Of a stretch of DNA of 64,000 nucleotides, positions 9,428 through 18,661 are shown one piece after another (position 1 is the stretch's first letter; the number at the start of each line of letters is the position of its first letter). The stretch is from Pedobacter aquatilis (lineage in GTDB: Bacteria; Bacteroidota; Bacteroidia; Sphingobacteriales; Sphingobacteriaceae). The DNA lies in NCBI RefSeq assembly GCF_030409415.1, contig NZ_JAUFPW010000028.1, forward strand, positions 90,470 to 154,469. Reading direction: 5' to 3'. The translations under genes were made by a program, and so were the position numbers. Under the pieces are notes generated by a model that saw only the letters and a list, made by a program, of their open reading frames with translations, made no database searches and was not told the origin of the DNA.

Positions 9428-9435
9428 TATGTTTG
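9428..9435 (+). promoter_or_regulatory. Candidate -7 box TATGTTTG for the GT2 gene
   Basis: It matches TAnnTTTG about 60 nt before the start at 9497. No good -33 TTG is visible 17-23 nt upstream, so this is only a possible promoter. Confidence 0.35.
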
Positions 9436-9496
9436 CAAGTGTTAGTTTTACGCATCATTTGGAAATTATCTGATACAAAAAATTAATGGATTAATA

Positions 9497-10243
9497 ATGC
9501 CTAAACTAACCGTAATAACAATCGTTTACAATAACGTTCGGGATATTGAGCGAACGATAAAATCCGTTATTAATCAAACTTTTAAAGATATTGAGTACAT
9601 TATTATCGATGGTGCATCGAACGATGGGACGCTGGAAGTAATCGAAAAATACCGGAACCAGACTGCAAAAATAATTTCTGAGAAGGATAAAGGCATTTAC
9701 GATGCCATGAATAAAGGCCTTGCCTTAGCAACGGGAGATTACGTATTGTTTATGAATTCTGGTGATGAAATTTATGATATGCAAACCGTTGAAGACATTT
9801 TTGCTACGGCAAACGGAGCAGACATTTATTATGGTGAAACAGAAATGTACAATGATAATTGGGAAAGTTTGGGAAAAAGGCGACATGAAGCTCCCGAAAA
9901 CTTTACCTGGAAGAGCTTTAAATTTGGAATGAGCATTAGCCACCAGGCGATTTACATTCGCCGCAGCATTCTTACACCATACGATTTAAAATACAAATAC
10001 AGCTCGGATATCGACTGGATTATTAAGGCGGCAAAAAAATCATCAAATATTGTAAATGTTCATCGCTACGTGGCTAAATATCTGGTTGGTGGCATGAGCA
10101 AGAAAAAGCATCGCGAAAGCTTAAAAGAACGTTTTGAAATTTTTACCAAATATTATGGCTTAATTCCTAACCTATTTAACCATTTGATAATTGCAGGAAA
10201 TTTAGCTTTCTATTTCTTGAAAAATAGAAGAACAAATGATTAA
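9497..10243 (+). CDS. Family 2 glycosyltransferase (GT-A)
   Basis: The 248-residue protein is a compact GT2 enzyme: LTVITIVYNNVRDIERTI at the start, YIIIDGASNDGT near 37, EKDKGIYDAMNKGLALATG near 70-90, and FMNSGDEIYD carrying the DxD-like metal site. This arrangement is common in colanic acid- and O-antigen-type transferases. There are no membrane helices, so it acts at the cytoplasmic face. With its upstream GT4 neighbour it probably belongs to surface polysaccharide or glycolipid synthesis. Confidence 0.85.
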   Translation: MPKLTVITIVYNNVRDIERTIKSVINQTFKDIEYIIIDGASNDGTLEVIEKYRNQTAKIISEKDKGIYDAMNKGLALATGDYVLFMNSGDEIYDMQTVEDIFATANGADIYYGETEMYNDNWESLGKRRHEAPENFTWKSFKFGMSISHQAIYIRRSILTPYDLKYKYSSDIDWIIKAAKKSSNIVNVHRYVAKYLVGGMSKKKHRESLKERFEIFTKYYGLIPNLFNHLIIAGNLAFYFLKNRRTND

Positions 10244-10348
10244 ATTCCTTAATACTTGTAATCTTTAAACTACAGAAAACTTATTTATTAAAACAATATC
10301 TTCTCTACAACTGTCTTAATTACATCAACCTATTAAAAAATTAAGATT

Positions 10349-10909
10349 ATGGCACAATTAAGCAACCGTAACATTGCAATATTATCAGAAAGCGGATTTG
10401 AGGAAGTTGAATTAACAGAACCGGTAAAACGTTTAAAAGAAGAAGGTGCAACTGTACACATTATTTCTTCAAAGAGCGGCAAAATCAAGGCATGGAATCA
10501 CGACCATTGGTCGATTGAAGTTGATGTTGATAAAACCATTTCAGAAGTTAATGCAGCGGATTATGATGGATTGGTTTTACCCGGAGGCGTTATAAACCCA
10601 GACCAATTACGTGTTAATGAAGATGCAATTACATTTGTTAAGGCTTTCTTTGAAGCCGGCAAACCTGTTGCTGCGATTTGCCATGGCCCACAAACTCTAA
10701 TTAATGCTGATGTTGTTAAAGGCAGAAAACTTACTTCGGTTAAAAATATTTCTCAGGATTTAATTAACGCTGGAGCTGATTGGAGCGATGAAGAAGTGGT
10801 GGTTGACCAAGGTTTAGTTACCAGTCGTACGCCCGAAGATTTACCTGCATTTAACGACAAAATTGTCGAAGAATTTGCAGAAGGTGTGCATGATGGACAG
10901 CATGCCTAA
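10349..10909 (+). CDS. DJ-1/PfpI family type 1 glutamine amidotransferase-like protein
   Basis: The 186-residue protein has the PfpI/DJ-1 fold: NIAILSESGFEEVEL at the start with a conserved acidic residue, GLVLPGG near 75-80, and the nucleophile elbow AAICHGP with C111-H112. Members are general-stress proteins described as proteases, chaperones or deglycases; activity varies and is debated. The gene stands alone between a glycosyltransferase and a convergent hydrolase, and is followed by a clear terminator. Confidence 0.88.
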   Translation: MAQLSNRNIAILSESGFEEVELTEPVKRLKEEGATVHIISSKSGKIKAWNHDHWSIEVDVDKTISEVNAADYDGLVLPGGVINPDQLRVNEDAITFVKAFFEAGKPVAAICHGPQTLINADVVKGRKLTSVKNISQDLINAGADWSDEEVVVDQGLVTSRTPEDLPAFNDKIVEEFAEGVHDGQHA

Positions 10910-10938
10910 AGGGTTTGGACGCTCTTTCTAGATTACTC

Positions 10939-10967
10939 AAAACGGCTGACCTTGGTTGGCCGTTTTT
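10939..10967. terminator. Intrinsic terminator between convergent genes
   Basis: AAAACGGC pairs with GCCGTTTT around a 12-nt loop and continues into a T-run on the plus strand. The A-run on the other side would also serve the minus-strand hydrolase gene, whose coding region ends at 10970. Confidence 0.75.
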
Positions 10968-10969
10968 AT

Positions 10970-12178
10970 TTACCGCTTGGGATAAGAAAATGGCTTACCG
11001 GCCAAATGCCTGCTAATTTTACGATAAGGATAATCGCCCGAACCACGGTTTGCAAATTGAACAATTATGGTATTAGTTTTCGGATCAATGTATAATCTCT
11101 GCCCACGCATACCTTCTGCAGCGTAATCTCCGGCATCACCTTCTTGCGGAATCCACCATAAAAAATGGTGGGCAGATTTTTGCCACCCTTTGGCAGAGGC
11201 CGGCCTTTCAGCCCCGATGTTTACAGATTGATTAATCCAGTTTTCAGAAAGAACCTCTTTGCCATTTAAGTTGCCTTTGTTTAGAAATAACTTGCCAATT
11301 TTTGCAAAATCAATTGCTGCAACCTGAAACCGACTCGCGGTATTTGCCAACCCATTTATATGATCTAACCCAAAACTTGCATTATATTCAGTCCCTAAAT
11401 TTTTCCAAATATTTTCCTCGAAAAATTCGGAAACCGATTTCCCCGTGGCTGCTTCTAAAACCCAGGCCAAAAGAATCGGGTCGATGCTTTTGTATTGCCA
11501 AACTGTTCCAGGTTTATTTACAAGTTTTGCCTTAAGCAATTCAGCTTTCATGTCATGTGTATAAAAGTATTTAGCTTCATCAGAAAAGAATGCTTTTGTA
11601 ATACCACCCAGTGCATCTTGAAATTCCAAACCCGATTTCATATCCAACAAGTGTTTTATGGTAATATCTTCGAAAGCAGGTTTAGCTTTTAATTCAGGGA
11701 TGTAAACTGTAACCCTTTCATTTAAACTTTTAATATTTCCATTATCCAATGCCTTTCCTATCATAATAGAAATGATGCTCTTTGCTCCAGAAAATACAGT
11801 TGTTAAAGTACTATCAGCATAACCATTTTGGTATTTTTCATAAAGAACAGTATCGTTTCTAATCACCAAGAATGCATTAATTTCTCCGTTTTTGATATAA
11901 TCTTTAAAAGTTATGTATTGATGATTTCCATCAAAAACATGGAGCGTATCCAAATCACTTCTGCTTTTTGTTGTTCTGATGAAATAAGATGGGGAATTGC
12001 TTTTGTGAACTACAGCCTGAGGAAAAATTTTATAAGTATTTGCATCAGGTGTTCGGTATTGTAAAACACGAATTAAATATGGGTGCCGAAAAAACAATCC
12101 GACAGAAAATATAATAAGGAATAATATTAAAGTATATAAACTTCTTTTAAAAAATTTCATTAGTTGCGTGTTAACCAC
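10970..12178 (-). CDS. Membrane-anchored serine hydrolase, class C beta-lactamase-like
   Basis: The 402-residue protein has one N-terminal membrane segment (about residues 12-30), then a beta-lactamase/penicillin-binding-like domain. The SxxK motif is S130-G-A-K133 in VFSGAKSI, and QYKSID is a candidate for the second motif (Y-x-S instead of Y-x-N). Family members include esterases, D-aminopeptidases and D,D-carboxypeptidase-like enzymes; the true substrate is not clear. A later Met (MKFFKRS) is an equally good start. It probably acts in the periplasm. Confidence 0.8.
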   Translation of the reverse strand: MVNTQLMKFFKRSLYTLILFLIIFSVGLFFRHPYLIRVLQYRTPDANTYKIFPQAVVHKSNSPSYFIRTTKSRSDLDTLHVFDGNHQYITFKDYIKNGEINAFLVIRNDTVLYEKYQNGYADSTLTTVFSGAKSIISIMIGKALDNGNIKSLNERVTVYIPELKAKPAFEDITIKHLLDMKSGLEFQDALGGITKAFFSDEAKYFYTHDMKAELLKAKLVNKPGTVWQYKSIDPILLAWVLEAATGKSVSEFFEENIWKNLGTEYNASFGLDHINGLANTASRFQVAAIDFAKIGKLFLNKGNLNGKEVLSENWINQSVNIGAERPASAKGWQKSAHHFLWWIPQEGDAGDYAAEGMRGQRLYIDPKTNTIIVQFANRGSGDYPYRKISRHLAGKPFSYPKR

Positions 12179-12206
12179 AGCAAATATAGAGTTTAGCTAA
12201 AAGAAT

Positions 12207-13133
12207 TTAAGCTAAACTATCTGAAAGGTTTTGCTCCCTTTCTTTAAATCTGGCAGGCTTAACATCGCGTTTATATTTCCATCTTCTATGGCTCCATAAC
12301 CAATATGCAGGCTGTTCATTTATCATTTCTTCCAAAAATCTGGTATGAAGTTCGGTAATTTCAAACTCTGCAGTTTCTTTAGGATGCAGGCAAATTGGAA
12401 CACAATCTACTTCATAGTAGCCACGTTTTAAATAGTTAATTTTTAGATAAAAAACCGGACGATTTGTTTTCTTGGCAATCTTTTCCACACCAAGCTGAAC
12501 CGAGGTTTCTTGATGGAGGAAATTAGTCCAGTAGATTGATTCTTCTTTCGATGGTGCCTGGTCGCTGCCGAAAGTAAACATACTTGCGCTGTTTTTACTT
12601 GCTTGTACGGCCCTTAAAGTTTGACGCATAGAAACCATTTTATTTCCAAACTTACTTCTCATATTAAGAAACCAGTTATCGAAAATTTGACTACTTAAAG
12701 GTTTGTAAATTGGAAAATGCTGACCAGAAAAATTTAAGCCAATTGCCATGCAAACCCATTCGTAGTTTCCATAATGAGAAGAACAAAAAAGCACACTTTC
12801 GTTATTTTGCAAATAAGCTTCAACCAAATCTTTGTTCTTGAACATAACTCTTTTGTTAAGCTCATTTTTTGAGATACTTTTCATTTTAATTACCTCCACG
12901 AACAAAGAAGATAAGAATTTATAATATGCTTTCTCAATAGAATTAAGTTCTGGTGAACTTTTATAGGGAAAGGCATTGTATAAATTCTCTTTTACCACTT
13001 TTCTACGATATTTTACAACGTGAAAAATCAATAAATAAAAAGCATCAGCTAATCTGTAAAGCAGAAAAAGTGGCAAAAGAGAAAGTGCGTTTAAGAAAAA
13101 TATTCCCATTCGGGATAAAACCTTATTAATCAT
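12207..13133 (-). CDS. LpxL/HtrB-type lysophospholipid (lipid A) acyltransferase
   Basis: The 308-residue protein has an N-terminal hydrophobic segment and the acyltransferase H-x4-E motif in SSHYGNYEW (H120, E125), as in the LpxL/LpxM family that moves an acyl chain from acyl-ACP to lipid A precursors at the inner membrane. FTFGSDQAP and GVEKIAKKT are further family-like segments. Bacteroidota homologues may instead act on other lipids such as aminolipids, so the substrate is left open. It lies 28 nt upstream of the serine hydrolase, on the same strand. Confidence 0.82.
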   Translation of the reverse strand: MINKVLSRMGIFFLNALSLLPLFLLYRLADAFYLLIFHVVKYRRKVVKENLYNAFPYKSSPELNSIEKAYYKFLSSLFVEVIKMKSISKNELNKRVMFKNKDLVEAYLQNNESVLFCSSHYGNYEWVCMAIGLNFSGQHFPIYKPLSSQIFDNWFLNMRSKFGNKMVSMRQTLRAVQASKNSASMFTFGSDQAPSKEESIYWTNFLHQETSVQLGVEKIAKKTNRPVFYLKINYLKRGYYEVDCVPICLHPKETAEFEITELHTRFLEEMINEQPAYWLWSHRRWKYKRDVKPARFKEREQNLSDSLA

Positions 13134-13338
13134 AATAGGCCTGATTAGTTTACTAGTACAAATTTAGATGCAACGTAAAAATCAATTGCCATGAAATTGT
13201 TAGAATTTTATTCCAAAAAGGAGTTTTGAAATTCCGCTGACGAAAAATCAATCAAGTGATTAATTTTTTAATGGGCTGATATGAAAATCGTTGGTTATTG
13301 CAAAGCCGAATTTCTTTAAACCTTATTGCAGCGGTATC

Positions 13339-13380
13339 CTTTTGGGCTGTTATCCGGAGCTTGTCGAAGGACAGCCAAAA
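13339..13380. repeat. Intergenic hairpin in a 466-bp gene-free spacer
   Basis: The spacer 13134-13599 holds no credible gene. It contains a hairpin in which TTTTGG(G)CTGT pairs with ACAGCCAAAA around a 20-nt loop. The flanking sequence resembles the dispersed non-coding repeats common in Sphingobacteriaceae genomes, though no second copy is in this window. The typA terminator at 13526-13558 is in the same spacer. Confidence 0.45.
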
Positions 13381-13525
13381 AGATTAAGCGGAAAGAAGGA
13401 CAGACATTAAGTGAGGTTCAGAAAATTGCTTTTCATAAAAAATTAACCATCTAAGAAAACTTCGAAAACCTAGGAAATATTTCGAAATTCTGCAAGCTTA
13501 TATTTCTCAAATGGTTTGAATTAAA

Positions 13526-13558
13526 ACAAAAAAGCCCATCTCAATTAAGAAATGGGCT
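13526..13558 (-). terminator. Intrinsic terminator of typA
   Basis: On the minus strand AGCCCAT pairs with ATGGGCT, followed by TTTTTTG. It lies about 40 bp beyond the typA stop. Confidence 0.75.
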
Positions 13559-13599
13559 CAAATGTATTTAAAATCCTCTTCGAGAAAATTTAGTAGTTA

Positions 13600-15402
13600 C
13601 TAGTTTTTACTACCGTTTGCTTTACGTTGTTGCTCTGTTAAGAAAATTTTACGTAAACGCATGCTTTGAGGCGTAACTTCGATGTATTCATCAGCCTGGA
13701 TATACTCCATAGATTCTTCTAAAGAGAATTTAATTGCTGGTGCAATACGCGTATTATCATCTGTACCAGAAGCACGCATGTTGGTTAACGCTTTTCCTTT
13801 AACGATGTTAATTACTAAGTCGTTATCACGGATGTGCTCTCCTAAAATTTGTCCTTCGTAAATATCAACACCTGGATCTACAAAGAAACGACCTCTATCT
13901 TGCAATTTATCGATTGAATAAGCTGTAGTTGTACCTTTATCCATAGATATTAAAACTCCATTTAAACGACCAGGAATTGTACCTTTCCAAGGCTCGTAAG
14001 CTTTGAAACGGTGTGCCATAATCGCCTCGCCAGCAGTTGCAGTTAATACGTTGTTACGTAAACCAATAATACCCCGAGATGGAATCTCGAATTCTAAGTG
14101 TTGTAAATCGCCTTTAGGTTCCATAATTAATAACTCACCTTTACGCTGCGTTACCAATTCGATTACCTTACCAGAAACTTCAGCAGGTACGTCAACAATT
14201 AAGGTTTCAACTGGCTCATGTTTTTTACCGTCGATTTCTTTAACAATTACCTGTGGTTGCCCAACTTGCAATTCGTAACCTTCACGACGCATCGTTTCGA
14301 TTAAAACAGATAAATGTAGAATACCACGACCATAAACCAACCATGAATCTGCACCTTGAGTTTCAACAACTTTAAGTGCAAGATTTTTCTCCATCTCCTT
14401 CATTAAACGATCTTTGATACGTTGTGAAGTAACTAACTTACCTTCCTTACCAAAGAATGGTGAATTGTTAATAGTAAACAACATATTCATTGTAGGCTCA
14501 TCAATGCTAATTACTGGTAATTGCTCTGGATTTTCGAAATCAGCGATGGTATCGCCAATATCAAAACCATCAATACCTACAACTGCACAAATATCACCAG
14601 AACCAACTTCTGTAGTTCTAATTTTACCTAAACCTTCGAAAGTATAAAGTTCCTTTACTCTTGATTTAACAATTTTGCCATCGCGTTTAATTAAAGTTAC
14701 CGGCTGGTTTTCTTTAATTGTACCACGATGTACACGGCCAATTGCAATACGACCTACGAAAGATGAATAATCTAACGAAGTGATTTGCATTTGTAAGCTA
14801 CCATCATTAATTGGTGCAGCAGGAATATTCTCTACAACAGCATCTAACAAAGCAAAAATGTCAGTTGTTGGTTTTTGCCAATCTGTACTCATCCACCCTT
14901 GTTTAGATGAACCGTAAATAACCGGGAAATCTAATTGATCTTCAGTTGCCTCAAGGTTAAAGAATAATTCGAAAATTTGCTCGTAAACCTCTTCCGGGCG
15001 ACAGTTTTCTTTATCAACTTTGTTTACAACCACAATTGGTTTTAAACCTAAAGCCAAAGCTTTTTGCGTTACGAAACGCGTTTGAGGCATCGCACCTTCA
15101 AATGCATCGCAAAGTAAAAGTACACCATCAGCCATCTTTAAAACACGCTCTACCTCACCGCCGAAATCCGCGTGACCAGGTGTATCAATGATGTTAATTT
15201 TTACATCCTTGTATTGAACAGATACGTTTTTAGATACGATTGTGATACCACGCTCACGCTCCAAATCGTTGTTATCCAATATCAACTCTCCTTTTTGTTC
15301 GTTATCACGAAAAACAGAACAAGAGTGTAAAATTTTATCAACCAATGTGGTTTTACCGTGGTCAACGTGTGCTATAATAGCTATATTTCTAATCTTTTGC
15401 AT
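13600..15402 (-). CDS. typA: Ribosome-associated translational GTPase TypA/BipA
   Basis: The 600-residue protein is full length for the family. It has the G1 loop AHVDHGKTTL (11-20), G2 region ERERGITI, G3 DTPGHADFGGEVERV and G4 NKVDKENCRPEEV, with GEVERV and RPEEV characteristic of TypA rather than LepA or EF-G. The domain II/III and C-terminal TypA-specific regions follow (IPGRLNGVLISMDKG). TypA binds ribosomes in a GTP-dependent way and supports growth under stress and low temperature. It is transcribed alone, with its own -7 box and terminator. Confidence 0.97.
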   Translation of the reverse strand: MQKIRNIAIIAHVDHGKTTLVDKILHSCSVFRDNEQKGELILDNNDLERERGITIVSKNVSVQYKDVKINIIDTPGHADFGGEVERVLKMADGVLLLCDAFEGAMPQTRFVTQKALALGLKPIVVVNKVDKENCRPEEVYEQIFELFFNLEATEDQLDFPVIYGSSKQGWMSTDWQKPTTDIFALLDAVVENIPAAPINDGSLQMQITSLDYSSFVGRIAIGRVHRGTIKENQPVTLIKRDGKIVKSRVKELYTFEGLGKIRTTEVGSGDICAVVGIDGFDIGDTIADFENPEQLPVISIDEPTMNMLFTINNSPFFGKEGKLVTSQRIKDRLMKEMEKNLALKVVETQGADSWLVYGRGILHLSVLIETMRREGYELQVGQPQVIVKEIDGKKHEPVETLIVDVPAEVSGKVIELVTQRKGELLIMEPKGDLQHLEFEIPSRGIIGLRNNVLTATAGEAIMAHRFKAYEPWKGTIPGRLNGVLISMDKGTTTAYSIDKLQDRGRFFVDPGVDIYEGQILGEHIRDNDLVINIVKGKALTNMRASGTDDNTRIAPAIKFSLEESMEYIQADEYIEVTPQSMRLRKIFLTEQQRKANGSKN

Positions 15403-15425
15403 AAAATGCGCCTATAAATTTGGCG

Positions 15426-15433
15426 CAAAGATA
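15426..15433 (-). promoter_or_regulatory. -7 box TATCTTTG of typA
   Basis: A full TAnnTTTG match on the minus strand, 24 nt before the typA ATG, giving a leader of roughly 15-20 nt. The -33 region is not a clear TTG. Confidence 0.55.
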
Positions 15434-15563
15434 GTGTTTTTAAATGAAATTTTAAGGGTTAAGCCTACTATTTATCTCATTATGTTTTCGTTAAATTTTG
15501 ATTGTCAATAGTTTAATACATCAAACCGACACCAACGCAATCAGAAAATCTCATTTGGTAAAA

Positions 15564-15631
15564 AGCGGGTTGTGAGCATCATAAAAATTTGTAAAGCAAA
15601 AACAGCATTTCATTTTGATGTTCGCCCCGCT
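15564..15631. repeat. Long imperfect hairpin in the typA upstream spacer
   Basis: The 399-bp spacer 15403-15801 contains no gene I can support. AGCGGG (15564-15569) pairs with CCCGCT (15626-15631), and inside it AGCATCA pairs with TGATGTT with one G-U. A seven-T run follows on the plus strand. It could be a small structured RNA, a terminator-like element or a dispersed repeat. Confidence 0.4.
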
Positions 15632-15801
15632 ATTTTTTTACTCCGCTACGCTCCGTGTTCACTGCTATCGATTTAATTAATACATTTCGGTGCGCAAATT
15701 AAACACCTGCAGAAACCAAAATTCAAAACTTATTGTCAATCAAAAGTGAAGCAACATGCAACCTATCTTTCAAATGATTCGTCATGCAGTAAAACAATTA
15801 T

Positions 15802-16947
15802 ATGAAGAAACCAATTTTAATCTTTACGATCATCCTAACCTTTACGATTAAATCTTCTTCGGCACAGAATAATCTGATAGATAGCCTTTCATTCAATACC
15901 GAAAAAGGACTTCTAATATTCGAGGGCTACTTAAATGGTGTGAAAACAGATTTTGCATTTGATACTGGCGCCAGCTTGGGCGCATTGAATAGCAAAAACC
16001 TAGATGAAGCAAAGATTGAAATATCGGGCTCAAAAAACATTAGAGATAGTCAGAAAAAATCAGCAAAATTAGATTTAGCCAAGATAAATACCTTAAAAAT
16101 TGGTCCGCATAGTTTTTCAAATATTACCAGCGTTGTTGCAGATATGCCATTTCTTTTCTGCAATAAAACTTACCTTCTAGGCGGAGATATCATTAACAAA
16201 CTAAATTGGAAATTCGACTTTAAGAAAAACATCGTTTATTTCTCTAAAACGGCCTTTACTCCAGAAAATAATATGCAGCAAATGCCATTTAAAATTGTTG
16301 GAAACAGGCATTTCACAAACTTAACTATTGCTAATACACCCGTAGATAATATATTAATAGACTTCGGCTATGCCGGAAATTGTACAATGGATGCCAACAT
16401 TAAAAGCACTAAAGAAGTCGCTAAAAAAGTGTTGCCTGAGAATTTATACAAATTCAAAAGCTCATCAATGGGCATAAACACAATGTCGTCTGGTAAACCA
16501 ACCAATACGTTTTTTATGGATTCAGTAGTTTTTGGAGGAGTTGTATTAAATAACTTTAAGATAAATGCTATGGTGAATACGCATAATAAAATTGGACTTT
16601 ATTTTCTAAAAAACAATTTTAACCAGCTGATAATAAACAGTATTGACCTTAAATATTGGCTACTTCCAAATAATATTGCACCAAAAAGGCAAATGAATTT
16701 TGATGCCAGCTTCCATTTTAATGATAAACGTAAAATTGAGGTTGTTGCACTAAATGGTTCAGCTGAGCACAGCGCAAATCTGCTAAATATCGGACAAACA
16801 ATTACAGAGTTGAATGCCAGAAATGCGGACAGCTTTACTGATAGATGTGATTTTTTAATATGGTATGCCGAACAAGCTAAAAAAGAAGAATTTTCAGTGA
16901 TTACTGATAAGGGAGAAAAATTAACCATCAAAAAATCAGTTTTTTAA
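15802..16947 (+). CDS. Exported retropepsin-like aspartic protease family protein
   Basis: The 381-residue protein has a signal peptide (to about SSAQ, residue 22) and two retropepsin-like halves. The first carries a proper DTGA motif (D54-T55-G56 in FAFDTGAS). The second, in ILIDFGYAG, has D187-F188-G189 where a DTG or DSG triad would be expected. The first Asp is intact, so activity is possible if the second half contributes a divergent Asp loop. The C-terminal part (ending LTIKKSVF) looks PDZ-like. It is convergent with the esterase gene and has no operon partner. Confidence 0.7.
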   Translation: MKKPILIFTIILTFTIKSSSAQNNLIDSLSFNTEKGLLIFEGYLNGVKTDFAFDTGASLGALNSKNLDEAKIEISGSKNIRDSQKKSAKLDLAKINTLKIGPHSFSNITSVVADMPFLFCNKTYLLGGDIINKLNWKFDFKKNIVYFSKTAFTPENNMQQMPFKIVGNRHFTNLTIANTPVDNILIDFGYAGNCTMDANIKSTKEVAKKVLPENLYKFKSSSMGINTMSSGKPTNTFFMDSVVFGGVVLNNFKINAMVNTHNKIGLYFLKNNFNQLIINSIDLKYWLLPNNIAPKRQMNFDASFHFNDKRKIEVVALNGSAEHSANLLNIGQTITELNARNADSFTDRCDFLIWYAEQAKKEEFSVITDKGEKLTIKKSVF

Positions 16948-16964
16948 TGGTTAATTTTTATTTC

Positions 16965-17774
16965 TTAAACCTCAAAAGCCCAGTTTAAAAAGGCAGGCAT
17001 CGCATTTTCCCAAGTTGGAACGTCATGCTTTCCGCCAACTTTTTCGTAATAGAAAATATGTTCGGGGCGCTTATAATTTTTCTTCATTAATGATTTTACA
17101 ACATCAATGGTATCATCAATAGAATCGATAATAAAGTTTTTGTTTCGGTCTGCCTTTTCATCTTCCGTACCCGTCATCAACCAAAATTTCATATCTGGTT
17201 TGGTAGAGGTCGTATCGATAAGTTCGTGCATAATTCTATCAGCATCGGTATAACCATCAGCTAAATCTTTTTTACGCCACCAAAAAGCACCAGAGAAAAC
17301 ACCTATGGCATCAAAAACAGAAGGATTTTTCCAGGCAATATCAAAAGCAGATAAACCACCCAAAGAAAAACCTGCAAAAGCAACTTTTCCATTAATTGGC
17401 ATCGCAATTTTTTTCTTTACAAAAGGCAATAACTCTTTAATAATAAAATCAGAATATAAATTTGCCTTAGCACCACGACCTTTAAAATCGGGCGTACCTG
17501 CTACACCATATTCCATTAAACGTTCTGTCGATGCCTTAATGGCCACAACAATTAAACGGTGATTTCTTTTATATTGATGGGCGTCTTGAAGAATTTTTGC
17601 AAAATCCATTTTTGCAACATCCTGCCCATCATTTAGTAGTAATAATTCTATTTTTTCATTTCCCAAAATACCTTCAGGAGCATATATATCTATTTCAACT
17701 TCGTGCTTTAAATAAGCCGAAGGAACTTTAAAACTACTGGTATTAACCTTTACAGATAAAATTGTACTATACAT
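16965..17774 (-). CDS. Alpha/beta-hydrolase esterase, enterochelin-esterase-like
   Basis: The 269-residue protein belongs to the esterase D / Fes-like group. It has LLLLNDGQD near 45, the nucleophile elbow AGFSLGGLSAFD with S137, and a late GGKHDVPTWENAMPAFL supplying the probable catalytic His. No signal peptide is seen. The next gene, divergent at 17947, is a second small esterase of the same superfamily. The natural ester is unknown. Confidence 0.8.
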   Translation of the reverse strand: MYSTILSVKVNTSSFKVPSAYLKHEVEIDIYAPEGILGNEKIELLLLNDGQDVAKMDFAKILQDAHQYKRNHRLIVVAIKASTERLMEYGVAGTPDFKGRGAKANLYSDFIIKELLPFVKKKIAMPINGKVAFAGFSLGGLSAFDIAWKNPSVFDAIGVFSGAFWWRKKDLADGYTDADRIMHELIDTTSTKPDMKFWLMTGTEDEKADRNKNFIIDSIDDTIDVVKSLMKKNYKRPEHIFYYEKVGGKHDVPTWENAMPAFLNWAFEV

Positions 17775-17946
17775 AATTATTCAAAACCCCTATCACATGG
17801 CAACCGCCTCAAAATTTTAGGCAAAGTTACAAATCTTGATAAACTATTAAATATCAGTTACCATTTTTTACATTAAGCTTTAATTTAAACAAAAGCATTC
17901 AATTTTGTAGAATTTAATTTATACCTTAAAGCATTAAAATTTTTGT

Positions 17947-18654
17947 ATGGTTAAAGAAGAACATAAAAAGTGGTACAGCCCAAATTTAAGTGCTGAAATC
18001 GACATGCTCATCTTTGGTCACGGTGGTATCCCTATTCTACTGTTCCCAACGAGCATGGGGCGATATTTTGAGAATAAAGATTTCAAATTGATAGATTCTG
18101 TTGAAGGATTTATCAACGAAGGAAAAATTAAGATTTATTGTCCTGACGGCATTGATAAATTAAGCTGGTACAACAAAAGCATACATCCCGCAGATAGAGT
18201 AAAAAATCATATTTGGTACGATAAATACCTATTAGAGGAAGTAGCGCCTTTAGCCCGACATGAAACCGGACATAGCAAAATTATAACCGCAGGTTGTAGT
18301 TTTGGCGGTTATCATGCAGCAAACTTTGCTTTCCGTCATCCATGGTTAGTTAGCCACATGTTTAGCATGAGTGGTGCTTTTGATATTACTGGTCAGCTAG
18401 ATGGATTTTATAATGACGATGTTTATTTTAACAATCCGGTTGATAATTTAATGAACAATAGCAATCCAGAACTTCATTATATGAAAATAGTTTTGGGTAC
18501 AACCGATAGAGATATGTGCAGAGGTGATAACGAGAATTTATCACGAATTCTATCTCAAAAAGGAATAAATCACTGGCTTGATATTAGGCAAAATGCCGAC
18601 CATGACTGGCCAATATGGAGAGAAATGTTTCCAAATTATATTGCACAATTATAA
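17947..18654 (+). CDS. Small esterase-family alpha/beta hydrolase, first gene of the ligase cluster
   Basis: The 235-residue cytoplasmic protein has the nucleophile elbow AGCSFGGYHAA with S118 and a C-terminal NADHDWPIW containing the likely catalytic His. It is shorter than the neighbouring esterase and more like the 'esterase' proteins often found beside ATP-grasp genes. It is followed after 71 bp (which contain a heptad array) by an ATP-grasp ligase, so it may hydrolyse or transfer an ester intermediate in that pathway. That link is inference from order. Confidence 0.78.
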   Translation: MVKEEHKKWYSPNLSAEIDMLIFGHGGIPILLFPTSMGRYFENKDFKLIDSVEGFINEGKIKIYCPDGIDKLSWYNKSIHPADRVKNHIWYDKYLLEEVAPLARHETGHSKIITAGCSFGGYHAANFAFRHPWLVSHMFSMSGAFDITGQLDGFYNDDVYFNNPVDNLMNNSNPELHYMKIVLGTTDRDMCRGDNENLSRILSQKGINHWLDIRQNADHDWPIWREMFPNYIAQL

Positions 18655-18661
18655 TAAACAG

